Shown: positions 29,836 to 39,946, numbered from the stretch's first letter. The stretch: 64,000 nucleotides of DNA from Geomonas oryzae (GCF_004117875.1 NZ_RAHW01000001.1:806001-870000); one strand, 5' to 3'. Numbers and translations are program-made. Notes: generated by a model from the letters alone, not told the origin.

Positions 29836-29870
29836 AAAGCCCCGCCGGTAACAGGACCAGCGGGGCTTTT
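29836..29870. terminator. bidirectional terminator between the HD-GYP gene and the nuo operon
   Basis: AAAGCCCCGC and GCGGGGCTTT form a 10-bp stem with T-rich flanks on both strands. It serves the HD-GYP gene and possibly the convergent nuo operon. Confidence 0.85.
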
Positions 29871-29907
29871 ATGTATCTCAGTTGTGACCAGCTTAAGAGT
29901 GAGTCGC

Positions 29908-29945
29908 GTGGCGTCCCCGCCCACGGAGGGGGAGGGGCGTTCGGC
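29908..29945. repeat. GC-rich palindromic intergenic repeat (short copy)
   Basis: A short stretch with CCCCGCCC and GGAGGGGGAGGGG resembles one arm of the element at 3166. It lies between the terminator and nuoN. Confidence 0.35.
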
Positions 29946-29970
29946 GCTGACAGGGGGCGAACGGATCGAT

Positions 29971-31365
29971 CTAGCGCAAGGCGGTTTCCACCATTTCCAG
30001 GAGCGGTCCGGGATAGACGCCGATGACGAGAATGGCGGCTGAAGCGGCGCAAAGGGCGAGCCCCTCGGCGAAACCTACCGGCTTGGGAGCAGGGGCCTCG
30101 GTGCGATGCATGTAGAGTTGCGCGACCACCCTGAGATAGAAATAGGCGGAAGCCGCAGCGCTCAGGATGCCCACGACTGCGAGCGGGACGATGCCCCCTT
30201 TGAGGGCCGAATAGAAGATGAAGAACTTTCCGATGAAGCCTGCCGTCGGAGGGATGCCGGCCAGCGAGATCATGGCGAGGGCGAGTACGCCGCCACGGAC
30301 CGGGGTGCTGAAGCCGATTCCGGTGAAATCGGTGAGCTGCTCGCGCTCCTCTTCGAAGGAAAGCGAAGAGATGGCGCCGAAGGCGGCCAGGTTCATTGCC
30401 GTGTAGATGGCGCCGTAAAGAAGCACCGCCGCATAGCCGTCCCGGGAGCCGGTCAGTAGCGCGAGAGCCAGGTATCCCATGTGGGCGACGGAGGAGTAGG
30501 CGAGCATCCGCTTGATGTTGGTCTGCCTGAGCGCGGCGAGGTTTCCGAGCACCATGGAAAGAACGGAGAGGGCGGCAAGCGGGACGCGCAGTTCGGTCAT
30601 CGGGGGGAAGTGGCCGAGCAGGATGAGAAGCAGAGCCGCGGCGGCGACCTTCGAGCTCGTGGAGAGGAAGGCGGCGACGGGTGACGGTGCGCCCTGGTAG
30701 ACGTCGGGCGTCCAGAGATGGGCGGGGACCAGCGAGAGCTTGAAGGCCATGCCGAGGATGAGGACACCCCACCCGGCGGAGATGATGGCCCTGTTCTCGG
30801 GGCGCGCAAGTGCTGCGGAAAGCGCGAGGGTTCCGCTACCCGTGAAGATGAGGGCGAAGCCAAAGGCGGTGAAGGCGGCAGCCACGGCACCCATCAGGAG
30901 GTACTTTAGCCCGGCCTCTCCCGATTCGGCGCGGTTGAGGTCCATGCTGACTAAGATGTAGAAGGCGAAGGAGACCGACTCCAGCGCAAGGAAGAGGATC
31001 AGCATGTTGGTGGCGCAGGGGAGCACGCACATGGCGAAAAGCGCGAAGAGGACGGTTGCGGGATATTCCTCTCCCTTGAGGATGCGACGCTCGTTGTAGC
31101 CGTGAGAGAGGAGCAGGGTCAGCGCGGCGGCGAAGCTGAAAAGGGGGATCAGCAGTTGGGCAAGCGGCGTGAAGGCGAGCCCCGGGATGCACTGGATCGG
31201 TGCCGGCGCCGTGAAGGCAGCCCAGATCCCGGCGGCAGCAGAAGCGGTGACTCCGATGGCGGTAAGGCTCGAGGAAAGAAGCAGCGGTCCGCACAGCAGC
31301 ACGAAAAGCGCAGCGCAGCCCGTGATCACAATCGGCATGAGGCAGTAAAGTTCGGTAAGGGTCAT
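29971..31365 (-). CDS. nuoN: NADH-quinone oxidoreductase subunit N
   Basis: A 464-residue antiporter-like membrane subunit of complex I with about fourteen helices. The family core is present ([52 protein letters not shown] in parts), including the conserved Lys/Glu residues of the proton path. It is the last gene of the nuo operon, 68 bp after nuoM. Confidence 0.95.
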   Translation of the reverse strand: MTLTELYCLMPIVITGCAALFVLLCGPLLLSSSLTAIGVTASAAAGIWAAFTAPAPIQCIPGLAFTPLAQLLIPLFSFAAALTLLLSHGYNERRILKGEEYPATVLFALFAMCVLPCATNMLILFLALESVSFAFYILVSMDLNRAESGEAGLKYLLMGAVAAAFTAFGFALIFTGSGTLALSAALARPENRAIISAGWGVLILGMAFKLSLVPAHLWTPDVYQGAPSPVAAFLSTSSKVAAAALLLILLGHFPPMTELRVPLAALSVLSMVLGNLAALRQTNIKRMLAYSSVAHMGYLALALLTGSRDGYAAVLLYGAIYTAMNLAAFGAISSLSFEEEREQLTDFTGIGFSTPVRGGVLALAMISLAGIPPTAGFIGKFFIFYSALKGGIVPLAVVGILSAAASAYFYLRVVAQLYMHRTEAPAPKPVGFAEGLALCAASAAILVIGVYPGPLLEMVETALR

Positions 31366-31433
31366 TCTAAATGCTCCAAAAGCTAAACACAGAGGTTTCA
31401 GAGGAACGACTTCCGTGCTCTCTGTATTCCGGG

Positions 31434-32915
31434 TTACTTATTCAGCAGAAGCTCCAAAGGCGCTTTGAAGAGGTCCAGCACCGGCCCGGGGTGCACGCCA
31501 AGATACACCACCACCACGGCCAGCAGCACCAGCACGCTTCCTTCCCTAAGCGATACCTCCGCGAGAACCGTCGGCTTGCTCTCCTTCCCGAAAAGCACCT
31601 CCTGCACCAGGCGCACCGTGTAGATGAGCGTCAGGACGCTCCCCAGAAACGCACCCAGTGCGGCGGCGGGGGCAACCTTGAAGACACCTACCAGGACGAT
31701 CAGTTCACTAACGAAGTTGTTCAACCCCGGCACCCCGGCGGACGCCATGTTGAAGACGAGGAAGAAGAAGGCGAGCACGGGGACCTTGCCCCATACGCCG
31801 CCGAAGTCGGAAAGGTCGCGGCTCTCCGCACGCTCGTCGAGCATGCCGACCACGACGAACAGCGCACCGGTGGTGATGGCGTGGTTCACCATCTGCATGA
31901 GCGCTCCGGAAACCGCCACCGGGCTCCACGCGGCGATCCCGAGCGCGACGAATCCCATGTGGCTCACGCTCGAGTAGGCGAGCATCCGCTTCATGTCACG
32001 CTGCGCGAAGGCGACCCAGGCGAAGTAGCAGATGCCGATCACGGCAACCACGTAGATGAGCGGCGTGAGGGCGCGGGAGGCCTCGGGGAAAAGCGGATAG
32101 GCGATGCGGATGAGGCCGTAGGCGGCGGTCTTCGAGAGTAGGCTCGCGAGCATCAGCGTACCGGCGACGGGGGCGTCGCAGTATGCATCGGGCTGCCAGG
32201 TGTGGAGCGGGAAAAGCGGGAACTTGATGGCGAACGAGAGCAGGAACGCGCCGAAAAGCCAGAGGCCCAGTTGGTACGGGACGGTCGTGTGCATCAGCGC
32301 CGGCAGCGCGAAGGTGTAGCTACCGGTCTGGGCGCCGTGCATCAGGTAGAGCGCGATGATGGCCAGCAGCATGAGCAGCGAGCCGACGAAGGTGTAGAGG
32401 AAGAACTTGATGGTCGAGTAGACCGGCCTGCCGGTTCCCCAGACGCCGATCAGGAAAAGCATCGGGATCAGCATCGCTTCCCAGAAAAGGTAGAAGAGGA
32501 AGAGGTCGAGGCTCAGGAAAAGCCCTTGCACCGCCCCCTGCAGGGCGAGGAGCAGTGACAGGTAGAGCCCCTGGCGCTCCTTCACATTCCAGGAGGCGAT
32601 AACGGCGACGATGGTGATGAAGGCGGTAAGGAGGACCATGACGAGGCTGATGCCGTCCATCCCGAGGGTGAAACGGATGCCGAAACGGTCGATCCAGCCG
32701 TGGTCCTGGTACAGGAAGAACCCTGCGGGTGCGCCGAAATGCGCCGCCTGACGATCGAGGGCGAGCGGGGCGCAGGCGAGGACGAACTCGGCCAAGCCGA
32801 AGGCGAGCGCGAGCAGGCGCGCGGCAGCCCCGCTTTGCCGAACGGCAAAAACGAGCAGCGCCCCCACCAGCGGGAGGAAGATAAGCAGCGAAAGTATCGG
32901 GATGAGAGATGTCAT
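31434..32915 (-). CDS. nuoM: NADH-quinone oxidoreductase subunit M
   Basis: A 493-residue antiporter-like subunit of complex I. Recognisable segments include [18 protein letters not shown] near the N-terminus, [17 protein letters not shown] with the conserved glutamate, and [16 protein letters not shown], where homologues have the LPDAH motif. About fourteen helices. It lies 34 bp after nuoL. Confidence 0.96.
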   Translation of the reverse strand: MTSLIPILSLLIFLPLVGALLVFAVRQSGAAARLLALAFGLAEFVLACAPLALDRQAAHFGAPAGFFLYQDHGWIDRFGIRFTLGMDGISLVMVLLTAFITIVAVIASWNVKERQGLYLSLLLALQGAVQGLFLSLDLFLFYLFWEAMLIPMLFLIGVWGTGRPVYSTIKFFLYTFVGSLLMLLAIIALYLMHGAQTGSYTFALPALMHTTVPYQLGLWLFGAFLLSFAIKFPLFPLHTWQPDAYCDAPVAGTLMLASLLSKTAAYGLIRIAYPLFPEASRALTPLIYVVAVIGICYFAWVAFAQRDMKRMLAYSSVSHMGFVALGIAAWSPVAVSGALMQMVNHAITTGALFVVVGMLDERAESRDLSDFGGVWGKVPVLAFFFLVFNMASAGVPGLNNFVSELIVLVGVFKVAPAAALGAFLGSVLTLIYTVRLVQEVLFGKESKPTVLAEVSLREGSVLVLLAVVVVYLGVHPGPVLDLFKAPLELLLNK

Positions 32916-32949
32916 CAGAGGTCCCGTTGGCGCGTCTGCGCCGGTTGCG

Positions 32950-34830
32950 TTACAGCACGAGCCACGCGAGGTAGCCCAGGATGAGGGCTCCCCCGGCGGC
33001 GAAACTGATCAGGTAGACGGCGACGCGCCCGGTGCTCCAGCGCCCGAGCCTTCGTCCGACCGAGCCGATCCCCTCGCCCAGGCCGTCCAGCGAGTCGTCG
33101 ATGATCCCTTCGTCCATGCGCTCCCACAGGATCCCGGCGAGGGCGCGGTAGGGGCGGACGAAAAGGACGTTGTACAGTGCATCGAAATACCAGCCGTTGG
33201 CGAGGAACGAGATGAGCGGTGAGGGAGGCGACTGCGCCTCCTGCATCCGGTGCGCGCGTCCCTTGCCGTAGCGCAGCCACGCCGCCGCGAGTCCCGCGAG
33301 TGCGAGCGCCCCGGCCACCGCCTGCATGACGATCTCCTGCTCGTGCGTCGCCTCAACGGCGCCGCCGCCTGGGATCGCGGCGAAGAGGCGGGTGAGGAGC
33401 CCCTCGCCCATGTATCCCGGCAGGTTCAGCACGCCGCCGAAGAGTCCGAGTATGGCCAGGGGGATGAGCACCGCCTGCATCACGCCGAGGCCGGAAGTGC
33501 GGTGCACGTGCCCGTTGCCCCCCCCGAAGACCAGGAAGACGAGACGGAAACTGTAGAAGGCGGTGATGAGTGCGGTCAGGAGTCCCAAAAAGTACAGGGA
33601 CTGGTAGAGCGCCCCCCCCTTGTGCCAGACCGCCATGAGGATGCCGTCCTTGCTGAAGAAGCCGCCGGTGAGCGGCAGGCCGGCTAGGCAAGCGGCGCCG
33701 GCGAGGAAGTTCCAGAAGGTGAGCGGCAGCGTCCGCCTGAGCCCGCCCATCTTGAAGATGTCCTGTTCGTGGTGCATGGCGGCGATGACGCAGCCGGCGC
33801 CGAGGAAGAGGAGCGCCTTGAAGAAGGCGTGCACCAGCAGGTGGAAGGTCGCCGCGGTGACCGCTTCCGCGCCGACGCCGAGCATCATGTAGCCGATCTG
33901 GCTGATGGTGGAATAGGCGAGCACCCGTTTGAGGTCGCGCTGCGCAAGGGCGCAGGTGGCGCCGTAGAAGGCTGTGACCGCGCCGGTCACGGCGATGGCG
34001 GCAAGCGCTGCCTGCGAGGCTGCAATGAGCGGGTACATGCGCGCCAGGAGATAGACACCGGCGGTGACCATGGTGGCGGCGTGGATCATGGCTGAGACCG
34101 GCGTGGGACCGGCCATCGCGTCCGGAAGCCAGACCATGAGCGGGACCTGGGCAGACTTGCCCATGGCGGCGATGAGGAAAAGGATGCCGAGGAGGGTGAG
34201 TACGGAGACCGGCATCAGGAAGCCCATGCCGTTCAGCTTGGTCACCGAAAGGGTCCCGAAAAGCTGGAAGAGCCAGGCGAGCGCGATCATGAAGGCGGTG
34301 TCGCCGATCCTCGTGGTGATGAACGCCTTTCTCCCCGCGTCGGCGTTGTTCGTGTCCCGGTACCAGAAGCCGATCAGGAGGTACGAACAGAAGCCGACAC
34401 CCTCCCAGCCGAGGTAGAGAAGCGGCAGGCTCTCGGCGAGAACCAGGGTCAGCATGGCGAAGACGAAGAGGTTCAGCAGGGCGAAGTAGCGCGCGTAGTC
34501 CTCGTCCTCGCGCATGTAGAAGACGGAGTAGAGGTGGATCAGGCCGCACACGAAGCCGATCATCACGGAAAGCGAGAGCGAAAGGGGGTCGAGGTAGAGC
34601 GATATCGGGATGACGAGGTCGAAAGCAGCGAACCAATCGGCCAGCGTGACCACGGTCGGCGCCGTGTAGGAGAGGGCGGTGAGGAGCGCACAGACGAAGC
34701 TCCCGAAGACGGCGGCGCAGGCGAGGCTCTCCACCAGCACGCGCGGCAGTTTCCTCCCGGCGACGGCGCAGGTGAGCCCGCCAAGAAGCGGGAAGAGGAG
34801 CATCAATGTCAGGTAAGTTGCGAGCATCAT
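32950..34830 (-). CDS. nuoL: NADH-quinone oxidoreductase subunit L
   Basis: A 626-residue antiporter-like subunit with about sixteen helices and the long lateral helix expected at the C-terminal end. Conserved motifs include LGWEGVGFCSYLLIGFWY, PLMVWLPDAMAGPTPVSAMIHAATM in part, and the STISQIGYMMLG segment. Its ATG overlaps the nuoK stop (TAATG), implying coupled translation. Confidence 0.97.
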   Translation of the reverse strand: MMLATYLTLMLLFPLLGGLTCAVAGRKLPRVLVESLACAAVFGSFVCALLTALSYTAPTVVTLADWFAAFDLVIPISLYLDPLSLSLSVMIGFVCGLIHLYSVFYMREDEDYARYFALLNLFVFAMLTLVLAESLPLLYLGWEGVGFCSYLLIGFWYRDTNNADAGRKAFITTRIGDTAFMIALAWLFQLFGTLSVTKLNGMGFLMPVSVLTLLGILFLIAAMGKSAQVPLMVWLPDAMAGPTPVSAMIHAATMVTAGVYLLARMYPLIAASQAALAAIAVTGAVTAFYGATCALAQRDLKRVLAYSTISQIGYMMLGVGAEAVTAATFHLLVHAFFKALLFLGAGCVIAAMHHEQDIFKMGGLRRTLPLTFWNFLAGAACLAGLPLTGGFFSKDGILMAVWHKGGALYQSLYFLGLLTALITAFYSFRLVFLVFGGGNGHVHRTSGLGVMQAVLIPLAILGLFGGVLNLPGYMGEGLLTRLFAAIPGGGAVEATHEQEIVMQAVAGALALAGLAAAWLRYGKGRAHRMQEAQSPPSPLISFLANGWYFDALYNVLFVRPYRALAGILWERMDEGIIDDSLDGLGEGIGSVGRRLGRWSTGRVAVYLISFAAGGALILGYLAWLVL

Positions 34831-35138
34831 TATCCCTTCATCGAATCGAACCGGTCCGTGTTGACCGTCTGCTTGCGCCGGTGCAGGTAGACGACCATGG
34901 CGAGCGCAAGCGACACCTCGGCCGAGGTGAGCGCCATGAGCATCAGCGAAAAGAGCTGTCCGTCGGCGATGCCCCAGTGCGCAGAGCCCCCGACGAAGGT
35001 TAGCATGACGGCGTTCAGCATGATCTCGATCCCGATGAGCATCATGATCACGTTGGCGCGCCAGGCGACCACGCAGCCAAGCCCCATGGCGAACATGAGC
35101 GAGGCGACGATCAGGATGTGCGACAGCGGTACGCTCAT
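34830..35138 (-). CDS. nuoK: NADH-quinone oxidoreductase subunit K
   Basis: A 102-residue three-helix subunit. The conserved membrane glutamates are present in IGIEIMLNAVML and ALTSAEVSLALAMVV. The ATG at 35138 overlaps the nuoJ stop (ATGA), which decides the start over the longer open frame upstream. Nearest neighbours are nuoJ and nuoL. Confidence 0.96.
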   Translation of the reverse strand: MSVPLSHILIVASLMFAMGLGCVVAWRANVIMMLIGIEIMLNAVMLTFVGGSAHWGIADGQLFSLMLMALTSAEVSLALAMVVYLHRRKQTVNTDRFDSMKG

Positions 35139-35620
35139 TTGCGCCTCCCGAGGTACAGCGCGCCCACCAGGGCGAAGAGGAGCTGCATGGAGACGATCTC
35201 CACGGCGACCCCGTACTGTTTGAAGAGCGTGTAGGCGAACTGGCGCACCGGGATATCGGTGAAGCCGGGGGGTACCGCCCGCACGTGGGAGAGAAGCAGC
35301 ACAGCCAGCGCGCCCACCACCACGACCACCAGGGCGAGGGCCGGCCACCAGTCGGAGAGGCGCGGTTTGGGCAGCTTCTCGGGGGATTCCAGCTCCAGCA
35401 TCATGATGACGAACAGGAAGAGCACCATGATGGCGCCCGCGTAGATGATGACCTCGAAGGCGGCGATGAGCGGTGCACCCAGGAGGTAGAACATCAAGGC
35501 CAGCGCGAAGAACGAAACCACCAGGTAGACGATGGCCCGCACCGCCTGCCGCGCAGTGATGGCGCAGAGCGTTCCGATCAGCAGTATCGCCGCCAGTATG
35601 TAGAAAATGATCGCTTCCAT
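35135..35620 (-). CDS. nuoJ: NADH-quinone oxidoreductase subunit J
   Basis: A 161-residue five-helix membrane subunit with the conserved helix-3 segment FEVIIYAGAIMVLFLFVIMML, whose pi-bulge takes part in conformational coupling in complex I. GGAGAG precedes the ATG. It is separated from nuoI by a 145-bp gap filled by a palindromic repeat. Confidence 0.96.
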   Translation of the reverse strand: MEAIIFYILAAILLIGTLCAITARQAVRAIVYLVVSFFALALMFYLLGAPLIAAFEVIIYAGAIMVLFLFVIMMLELESPEKLPKPRLSDWWPALALVVVVVGALAVLLLSHVRAVPPGFTDIPVRQFAYTLFKQYGVAVEIVSMQLLFALVGALYLGRRK

Positions 35621-35639
35621 CTCTCTCCAAAGTATCCAG

Positions 35640-35760
35640 ATTCCCTCTCCCCCCGGGAGAGGGTGGCCGAAGGCCGGGTGAGGGCGTTGCCACGAAGTAA
35701 GATCTCGCCTAATGCAGCGCCCTCACCCCGCCCCTCTCCCAAGGGGAGAGGGAGGCTTGA
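35640..35760. repeat. palindromic repeat element between nuoI and nuoJ
   Basis: Two G/C palindromes, CCCTCTCCCCCCGGGAGAGGG and CCCCTCTCCCAAGGGGAGAGGG in parts, are flanked by GGTGAGGGCG and its inverted copy CGCCCTCACC. The whole unit could fold as paired hairpins in the nuo transcript. A related element is at 41366. Confidence 0.65.
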
Positions 35761-35765
35761 TCCCC

Positions 35766-36296
35766 CTACGGCATCAGGCTCCTCGGGTCGAAGGGGGCCT
35801 GCTCGCCGTCGCCGCTACCGCGCGGCTGCACCACGCCGATACCGGCATGGCGGTAGAAATTGTAGTCGGGGTCCTTTCCTGTCCCGTCGATCAGCAGATC
35901 TTCCTTCTCGTACACCATGTCGATCACCTGGCGCCTGCAGTTGAACATCTCGGGCGACATCTGGATGGCGAGCGTCGGGCACGCCTCGGCGCACAGGCCG
36001 CACAGGATGCAGCGCGAGAAGTTGATGCGGAACCAGGCGGCGTAACGCCTGCCGTTCTCGCCTTCGGCCGCCGCCATCGATATGCAGTCGACGGGGCAAG
36101 CCCCGGAGCACAGATAGCAGGCGACGCAGCGCTCGGCGCCGTCGGGATCGCGGGTCAGGACGATGCTGCCGCGGAAGCGCTCGGGCATGGGCCGACGCTC
36201 CTCGGGGAACTGCACCGTGACCGGCTTCCTGAAGATGTGGCGCAGGGTGATGGAAAGGCCGGTAAAGATCTCTTTTATGTCGGTCAGTATGGACAT
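35766..36296 (-). CDS. nuoI: NADH-quinone oxidoreductase subunit I (2 x [4Fe-4S])
   Basis: A 176-residue ferredoxin-like subunit with two CxxCxxCxxxCP motifs (CVACYLCSGACP and CILCGLCAEACP) that bind clusters N6a and N6b and pass electrons to N2 in the NuoB domain. The N-terminal helix (SITLRHIFRKPVTVQFP) is typical. It follows the ankyrin gene at a distance of 126 bp. Confidence 0.97.
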   Translation of the reverse strand: MSILTDIKEIFTGLSITLRHIFRKPVTVQFPEERRPMPERFRGSIVLTRDPDGAERCVACYLCSGACPVDCISMAAAEGENGRRYAAWFRINFSRCILCGLCAEACPTLAIQMSPEMFNCRRQVIDMVYEKEDLLIDGTGKDPDYNFYRHAGIGVVQPRGSGDGEQAPFDPRSLMP

Positions 36297-36384
36297 CTGT
36301 TCCCGATGTTGTTGTTGCCGAAAGTTGCCTGCCGGCTTTTCAAACTTCGGCAGGGTTCGCCGCGCTCGGAGAGGCGGCCGGGGC

Positions 36385-36413
36385 CCGGCAGACAGCGCGG
36401 GGCTGTCTGCCGG
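36385..36413. other. perfect hairpin between the ankyrin gene and nuoI
   Basis: CCGGCAGACAGC and GCTGTCTGCCGG form a 12-bp perfect stem with a GCGGG loop. There is no T run on the minus strand, so it is not an ordinary terminator. It could mark an RNA-processing or stability site in the operon. Confidence 0.6.
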
Positions 36414-36422
36414 AAGGAGGTG

Positions 36423-36872
36423 TTAGTTGGGCCGTAGTGCCTTCAGCAAGACTTCGAGGGTCTGTTTGTGACGGTTGTTCTCTGCGTAGGCCAGGGCGGT
36501 GGTTCCGGAGTATGACAGCGCCATGGGGTCGGCGCCGCTGTCGACCAGCAGCTGGCTGGTCTGGGTGCAGCCGTAGTTGGCTGCCAGCATGAGAGGCGTG
36601 TGGCCGTCACGGTCGCGGGCATCGACCTCGGCCCCCTTTTGCAGCAGCAGGCGTACCACGTCGGCCCTGCCGTGCGCCGCCGCGAAATGCAGCGGGGTCT
36701 TTCCCTTGTCGCTTCTGGCGGTGATGCTGGCGCCGCGCTCCAAAAGCTCGCTCACCTCCGTCAGATTGCCGGCCTTTGCCGCGTCCATGAGTGCGGTGTG
36801 GCCGTTTTTGTCCACCGCATCCACCTGTGCTGTAAACCCTGCCCCCAACTCGACTTCCACTGTTGTCGTCAT
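36423..36872 (-). CDS. ankyrin-repeat protein encoded inside the nuo operon
   Basis: A 149-residue protein made of four ankyrin repeats, from about residue 18: NGHTALMDAAKAGNLTEVSELL, then KGKTPLHFAAAHGRADVVRLLL, DGHTPLMLAANYGCTQTSQLL and SGTTALAYAENNRHKQTLEVLL (each quoted in part). There is no signal peptide, membrane segment or catalytic domain, so it is a likely cytoplasmic protein-protein interaction module. The ATG at 36872 has a perfect AGGAGG at the right distance, which decides the start. It lies between nuoH (44 bp) and nuoI (126 bp), in the same orientation. A role in complex I assembly or regulation is inference. Confidence 0.88.
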   Translation of the reverse strand: MTTTVEVELGAGFTAQVDAVDKNGHTALMDAAKAGNLTEVSELLERGASITARSDKGKTPLHFAAAHGRADVVRLLLQKGAEVDARDRDGHTPLMLAANYGCTQTSQLLVDSGADPMALSYSGTTALAYAENNRHKQTLEVLLKALRPN

Positions 36873-36916
36873 CGCAGTTCCTCCTTTGTTGAATGCATTG
36901 CCCAGTACAACGCCCC

Positions 36917-37906
36917 CTATCGTAAAGCCAGCCACCAACCGGTGACCAGAATATTGAGAAGAGCTAGCGGTGTCAGGAACTTCCAGCCCAGATGCATGAG
37001 CTGGTCGTAGCGAAGGCGGGGCAGGGTTCCCCTGACCCAGATGAACAGGAACGAGAACAATCCGACCTTGATGAAGAACCAGAGGATCGGCGGCAGTAGC
37101 GGGCCGCGCCATCCGCCCAGGAAGAAGAGCGAGGCGAGCGAGCCCAGAGAGATGATGTTGATGTACTCCCCGACGAAGAAGAGCCCGAAGCGCATACCGG
37201 AATACTCGGTATGAAACCCGGCGACCAGCTCCCCTTCCGCCTCGGGGAGGTCGAAGGGGATGCGGCGGCACTCGGCCAGGATGCTGACCAGGAAGATCGC
37301 GAAGGCGAGCGGCTGGTACACGATGAACGGCATATCCGCCTGGGCGTTGACGATGTCGGCGAGGCTCAACGACTTGGCCAGCATGACCACGGGAACCAAG
37401 GAGAGCCCCATGGAAAGCTCGTAGGAGATGAGCTGGGACAGGCCGCGGATGCTCCCGAGGAGCGCGTACTTCGAGTTGGAGGCCCAGCCGCCCAGGGCGA
37501 CGCCGTAGACCGCGACCGAGGAGAGCGCCATGAAGTAGAGCACACCCACGTTCAGGTCGGCGACCTGCATGGTCACCTTGTGTCCCATGATCTCGACCGG
37601 CGCACCCAGTGGGATGATGGCGAAGGTGAGGATGGCGGGAAGCGCCGCCATGGCCGGTGCCAACGAGAAGAGGAGGCGGTCCGCGGCGCTCGGGATCATG
37701 TCCTCCTTGGTGAGCATCTTGATCACGTCGGCCAGCGGCTGCAAGAGGCCCCAGGGGCCGACGCGGTTCGGACCGATGCGATCCTGGAGAAAGCCGAGTA
37801 TGCGCCGCTCCGCCAGCACCAGGTAGGCTGCGTAGGTGAGGATGACGGCGAAGACGAAGACGATCTTCCCGAGCATCAGCGCTATGTCGACGGTATCCCA
37901 CGTCAT
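36917..37906 (-). CDS. nuoH: NADH-quinone oxidoreductase subunit H
   Basis: A 329-residue eight-helix subunit that forms the quinone-binding chamber with NuoB and NuoD. Family marks are the ERRILGFLQDRIGPNRVGPWG loop (quoted in part: ERRILGFLQDR), SYELSMGLSLVP and the EAEGELVAGFHTEYSG loop. The ATG overlaps the nuoG stop (ATGA). Confidence 0.97.
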   Translation of the reverse strand: MTWDTVDIALMLGKIVFVFAVILTYAAYLVLAERRILGFLQDRIGPNRVGPWGLLQPLADVIKMLTKEDMIPSAADRLLFSLAPAMAALPAILTFAIIPLGAPVEIMGHKVTMQVADLNVGVLYFMALSSVAVYGVALGGWASNSKYALLGSIRGLSQLISYELSMGLSLVPVVMLAKSLSLADIVNAQADMPFIVYQPLAFAIFLVSILAECRRIPFDLPEAEGELVAGFHTEYSGMRFGLFFVGEYINIISLGSLASLFFLGGWRGPLLPPILWFFIKVGLFSFLFIWVRGTLPRLRYDQLMHLGWKFLTPLALLNILVTGWWLALR

Positions 37907-39858
37907 GAGTCGGTCCTTGGATCGCCCTGCAACAGGTTGAAGACGCGGACCCCTTCACTTTCCGGATCGAGGTCCTTCAGTTTGCTCCATCTCCCGGTGA
38001 GGGGCTCCTCGATGGTGCGTCCCCCCAGTCTCTCGATGAGCTGCGCCATGACGCGCCAGGCGTCCCGCTCCGCGCCGCCGGGAACCTCTTTTCTGTGCAC
38101 CCGCGGCGGGTGCTCGGCGACCGCGTCGGCTGTGGAGCCGTAGTACTTCGGGTCGAGCCCCCTCAAGGGGAGTCCCGGCACCCGGGTCCGCTGGAAGCGC
38201 TGCGCGCGTCCTTCGTAGTTGATGGCGGTGCCGTCCGACTCGACCCAGGTGGTGGTGGGGAGAAAGACCGGCGCCTTCGCGGCAGCCGCGCCGGTACGCC
38301 AGTCGGCACAGGCCACCACCTCGACGTCGACGATGAGCCCCTCGGGAAGGTCGGCTTCGAAGCAGACCACACCCTTTATCTTCCCGGCCGAAGCCAGTTC
38401 CGAAAACGCCTGCCCGCCGAATTCCAGGGAGAGGAGCCCTCCCGCCATGGCGTTGGGACCCGGCTGCAGCATCACGAGCTTGGCTCCCCCGGACGCGAGC
38501 TGGTCCAAAAGGTCCGCATCCTTCTTCCCGGCGCCTGCGATGACCACCCCCCTGCCGCCCCCCTCGAACGGGACCTCGTCCAGGGTGGCTACCGCGGTGA
38601 AGGTGAAGGGAAGCTTTTCTCTGGCCGGAATCGGATCGCCGTCCACCAGGTAGATCTGTGCCCCGGCGAGAAAAGCCTTGCGCACCGCCAGGGCCAGCAT
38701 GGGGCCTTCCTCCATGAGATCGAGGGCATAGAGCGCGATGCACTCAGCCTTTTCGATGTCGCGCAGGTAGGCGCTGTTCTTCTCGTTTAGGAGTCTTGCC
38801 GCCGCCGCGCTGCCGGTGAGCTCTCCCCCGTCAGTGAAATAGCAGAGCCTGGCGCCGTCGACGGTGCGGGCGAGCTGCGCCAGCAGGATCATCCCCTCCA
38901 GGGAGAGCCTTGAGGAGCCGACGAAGGCGAGGCTTTCGGCACCGTTTTGGGCGACGAACTTGCCGATCGCCTTGGCGGCCGCATCGATGGCGACGTCGTA
39001 GCCGCAGGTGGCGCCGTCCAGGCGCGCTTCGCGCGGGCGCTGCGGGTCGTTCAGGTACCCCTTGTCGAAACGGGCGCGGTCGCAGATGAACCAGCCGTTC
39101 ACCTGGTCGTTGCGGCGTCCCACGATCTTGATGGTCTCCCTCTGGAAGTTCTGCGGTGCGGTGTTGCAGCCGACCGAGCAGTGCTGGCAGACCGAGGGGG
39201 CGAACTGGTAGTCCCAGTAGCGGGCACGGAAGCGTCCGGTCTTGTCGGTGAACACCCCGGTCGGGCAGATGTCGACCAGGTTGCCTGAGAAGGGAGACTC
39301 GAGCGCCCCCTCCTGGAACCTGCCGAAGTAGACCCGGCCGGCGCTCCCGGTCACACCGAAATCGGTGCCGCCGGCGTAATCCTGGTAGAACCTGACGCAG
39401 CGGTAGCACTCGATGCAGCGGTTCATCTCGTGGTGGATCGTCTCGCCCAGGTACTGGTTCTGGAAGGTCCTCTTCTTCCCCTGGTAGCGACGCCGGCTGT
39501 GCCCCCCGGCGATGGTGAAGTCCTGCAGGAGGCACTCGCCCCCCTCGTCGCAGACCGGGCAGTCGTGCGGGTGGTTGATCATGAGCCACTCGATCACCAA
39601 CTGGCGCATCCGGAGCGCTTCGGGGTCGGTGGTCGAGACCACCATGCCGTCCTGGGCCGGGAGGGCGCACGACATCTGGATTCCCTTCACCGGGCCGTCC
39701 AGGAGTTTGACGGCGCAGAGCCGGCAGGCCGCGGCGATGGCGAGCGCAGGATGGTAGCAGAAGTGCGGGATGGTGATGCCGACGCTTCGCGCCGCCTCCA
39801 GCACGCTCGTTCCCGGCGCGACCTCAACCGGTATGTCATCGATGATCAGTTTGGGCAT
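37903..39858 (-). CDS. nuoG: NADH-quinone oxidoreductase subunit G
   Basis: A 651-residue iron-sulfur subunit, shorter than the roughly 900-residue E. coli protein. Order: N-terminal [2Fe-2S] domain (HFCYHPAL, CRLCAV), the His/Cys cluster motif HPHDCPVCDEGGECLLQD, a further four-Cys site (RCIECYRCVRF and DICPTG), CQHCSVGC near residue 220, and a molybdopterin-oxidoreductase-like fold that has lost its cofactor role. It moves electrons from NuoE/F to NuoI. It is preceded by a 173-bp gap after nuoF that contains a terminator-like hairpin. Confidence 0.93.
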   Translation of the reverse strand: MPKLIIDDIPVEVAPGTSVLEAARSVGITIPHFCYHPALAIAAACRLCAVKLLDGPVKGIQMSCALPAQDGMVVSTTDPEALRMRQLVIEWLMINHPHDCPVCDEGGECLLQDFTIAGGHSRRRYQGKKRTFQNQYLGETIHHEMNRCIECYRCVRFYQDYAGGTDFGVTGSAGRVYFGRFQEGALESPFSGNLVDICPTGVFTDKTGRFRARYWDYQFAPSVCQHCSVGCNTAPQNFQRETIKIVGRRNDQVNGWFICDRARFDKGYLNDPQRPREARLDGATCGYDVAIDAAAKAIGKFVAQNGAESLAFVGSSRLSLEGMILLAQLARTVDGARLCYFTDGGELTGSAAAARLLNEKNSAYLRDIEKAECIALYALDLMEEGPMLALAVRKAFLAGAQIYLVDGDPIPAREKLPFTFTAVATLDEVPFEGGGRGVVIAGAGKKDADLLDQLASGGAKLVMLQPGPNAMAGGLLSLEFGGQAFSELASAGKIKGVVCFEADLPEGLIVDVEVVACADWRTGAAAAKAPVFLPTTTWVESDGTAINYEGRAQRFQRTRVPGLPLRGLDPKYYGSTADAVAEHPPRVHRKEVPGGAERDAWRVMAQLIERLGGRTIEEPLTGRWSKLKDLDPESEGVRVFNLLQGDPRTDS

Positions 39859-39946
39859 CGTCCTCTTCTTTTGTGGTTTCTCTCTCCCCTTTGCCAGGCT
39901 TCAGAAATTCCGAGGACAACGTCCGTTTCCTCGAAGTAGAAAGCCT

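Noticed and set aside
37907-37958. Long single frame joining the ankyrin gene with sequence antisense/out of frame to nuoH (36423-37958)
   Set aside because: Only the last 149 codons have ankyrin character and they have their own AGGAGG-ATG; the rest overlaps nuoH in a different frame.
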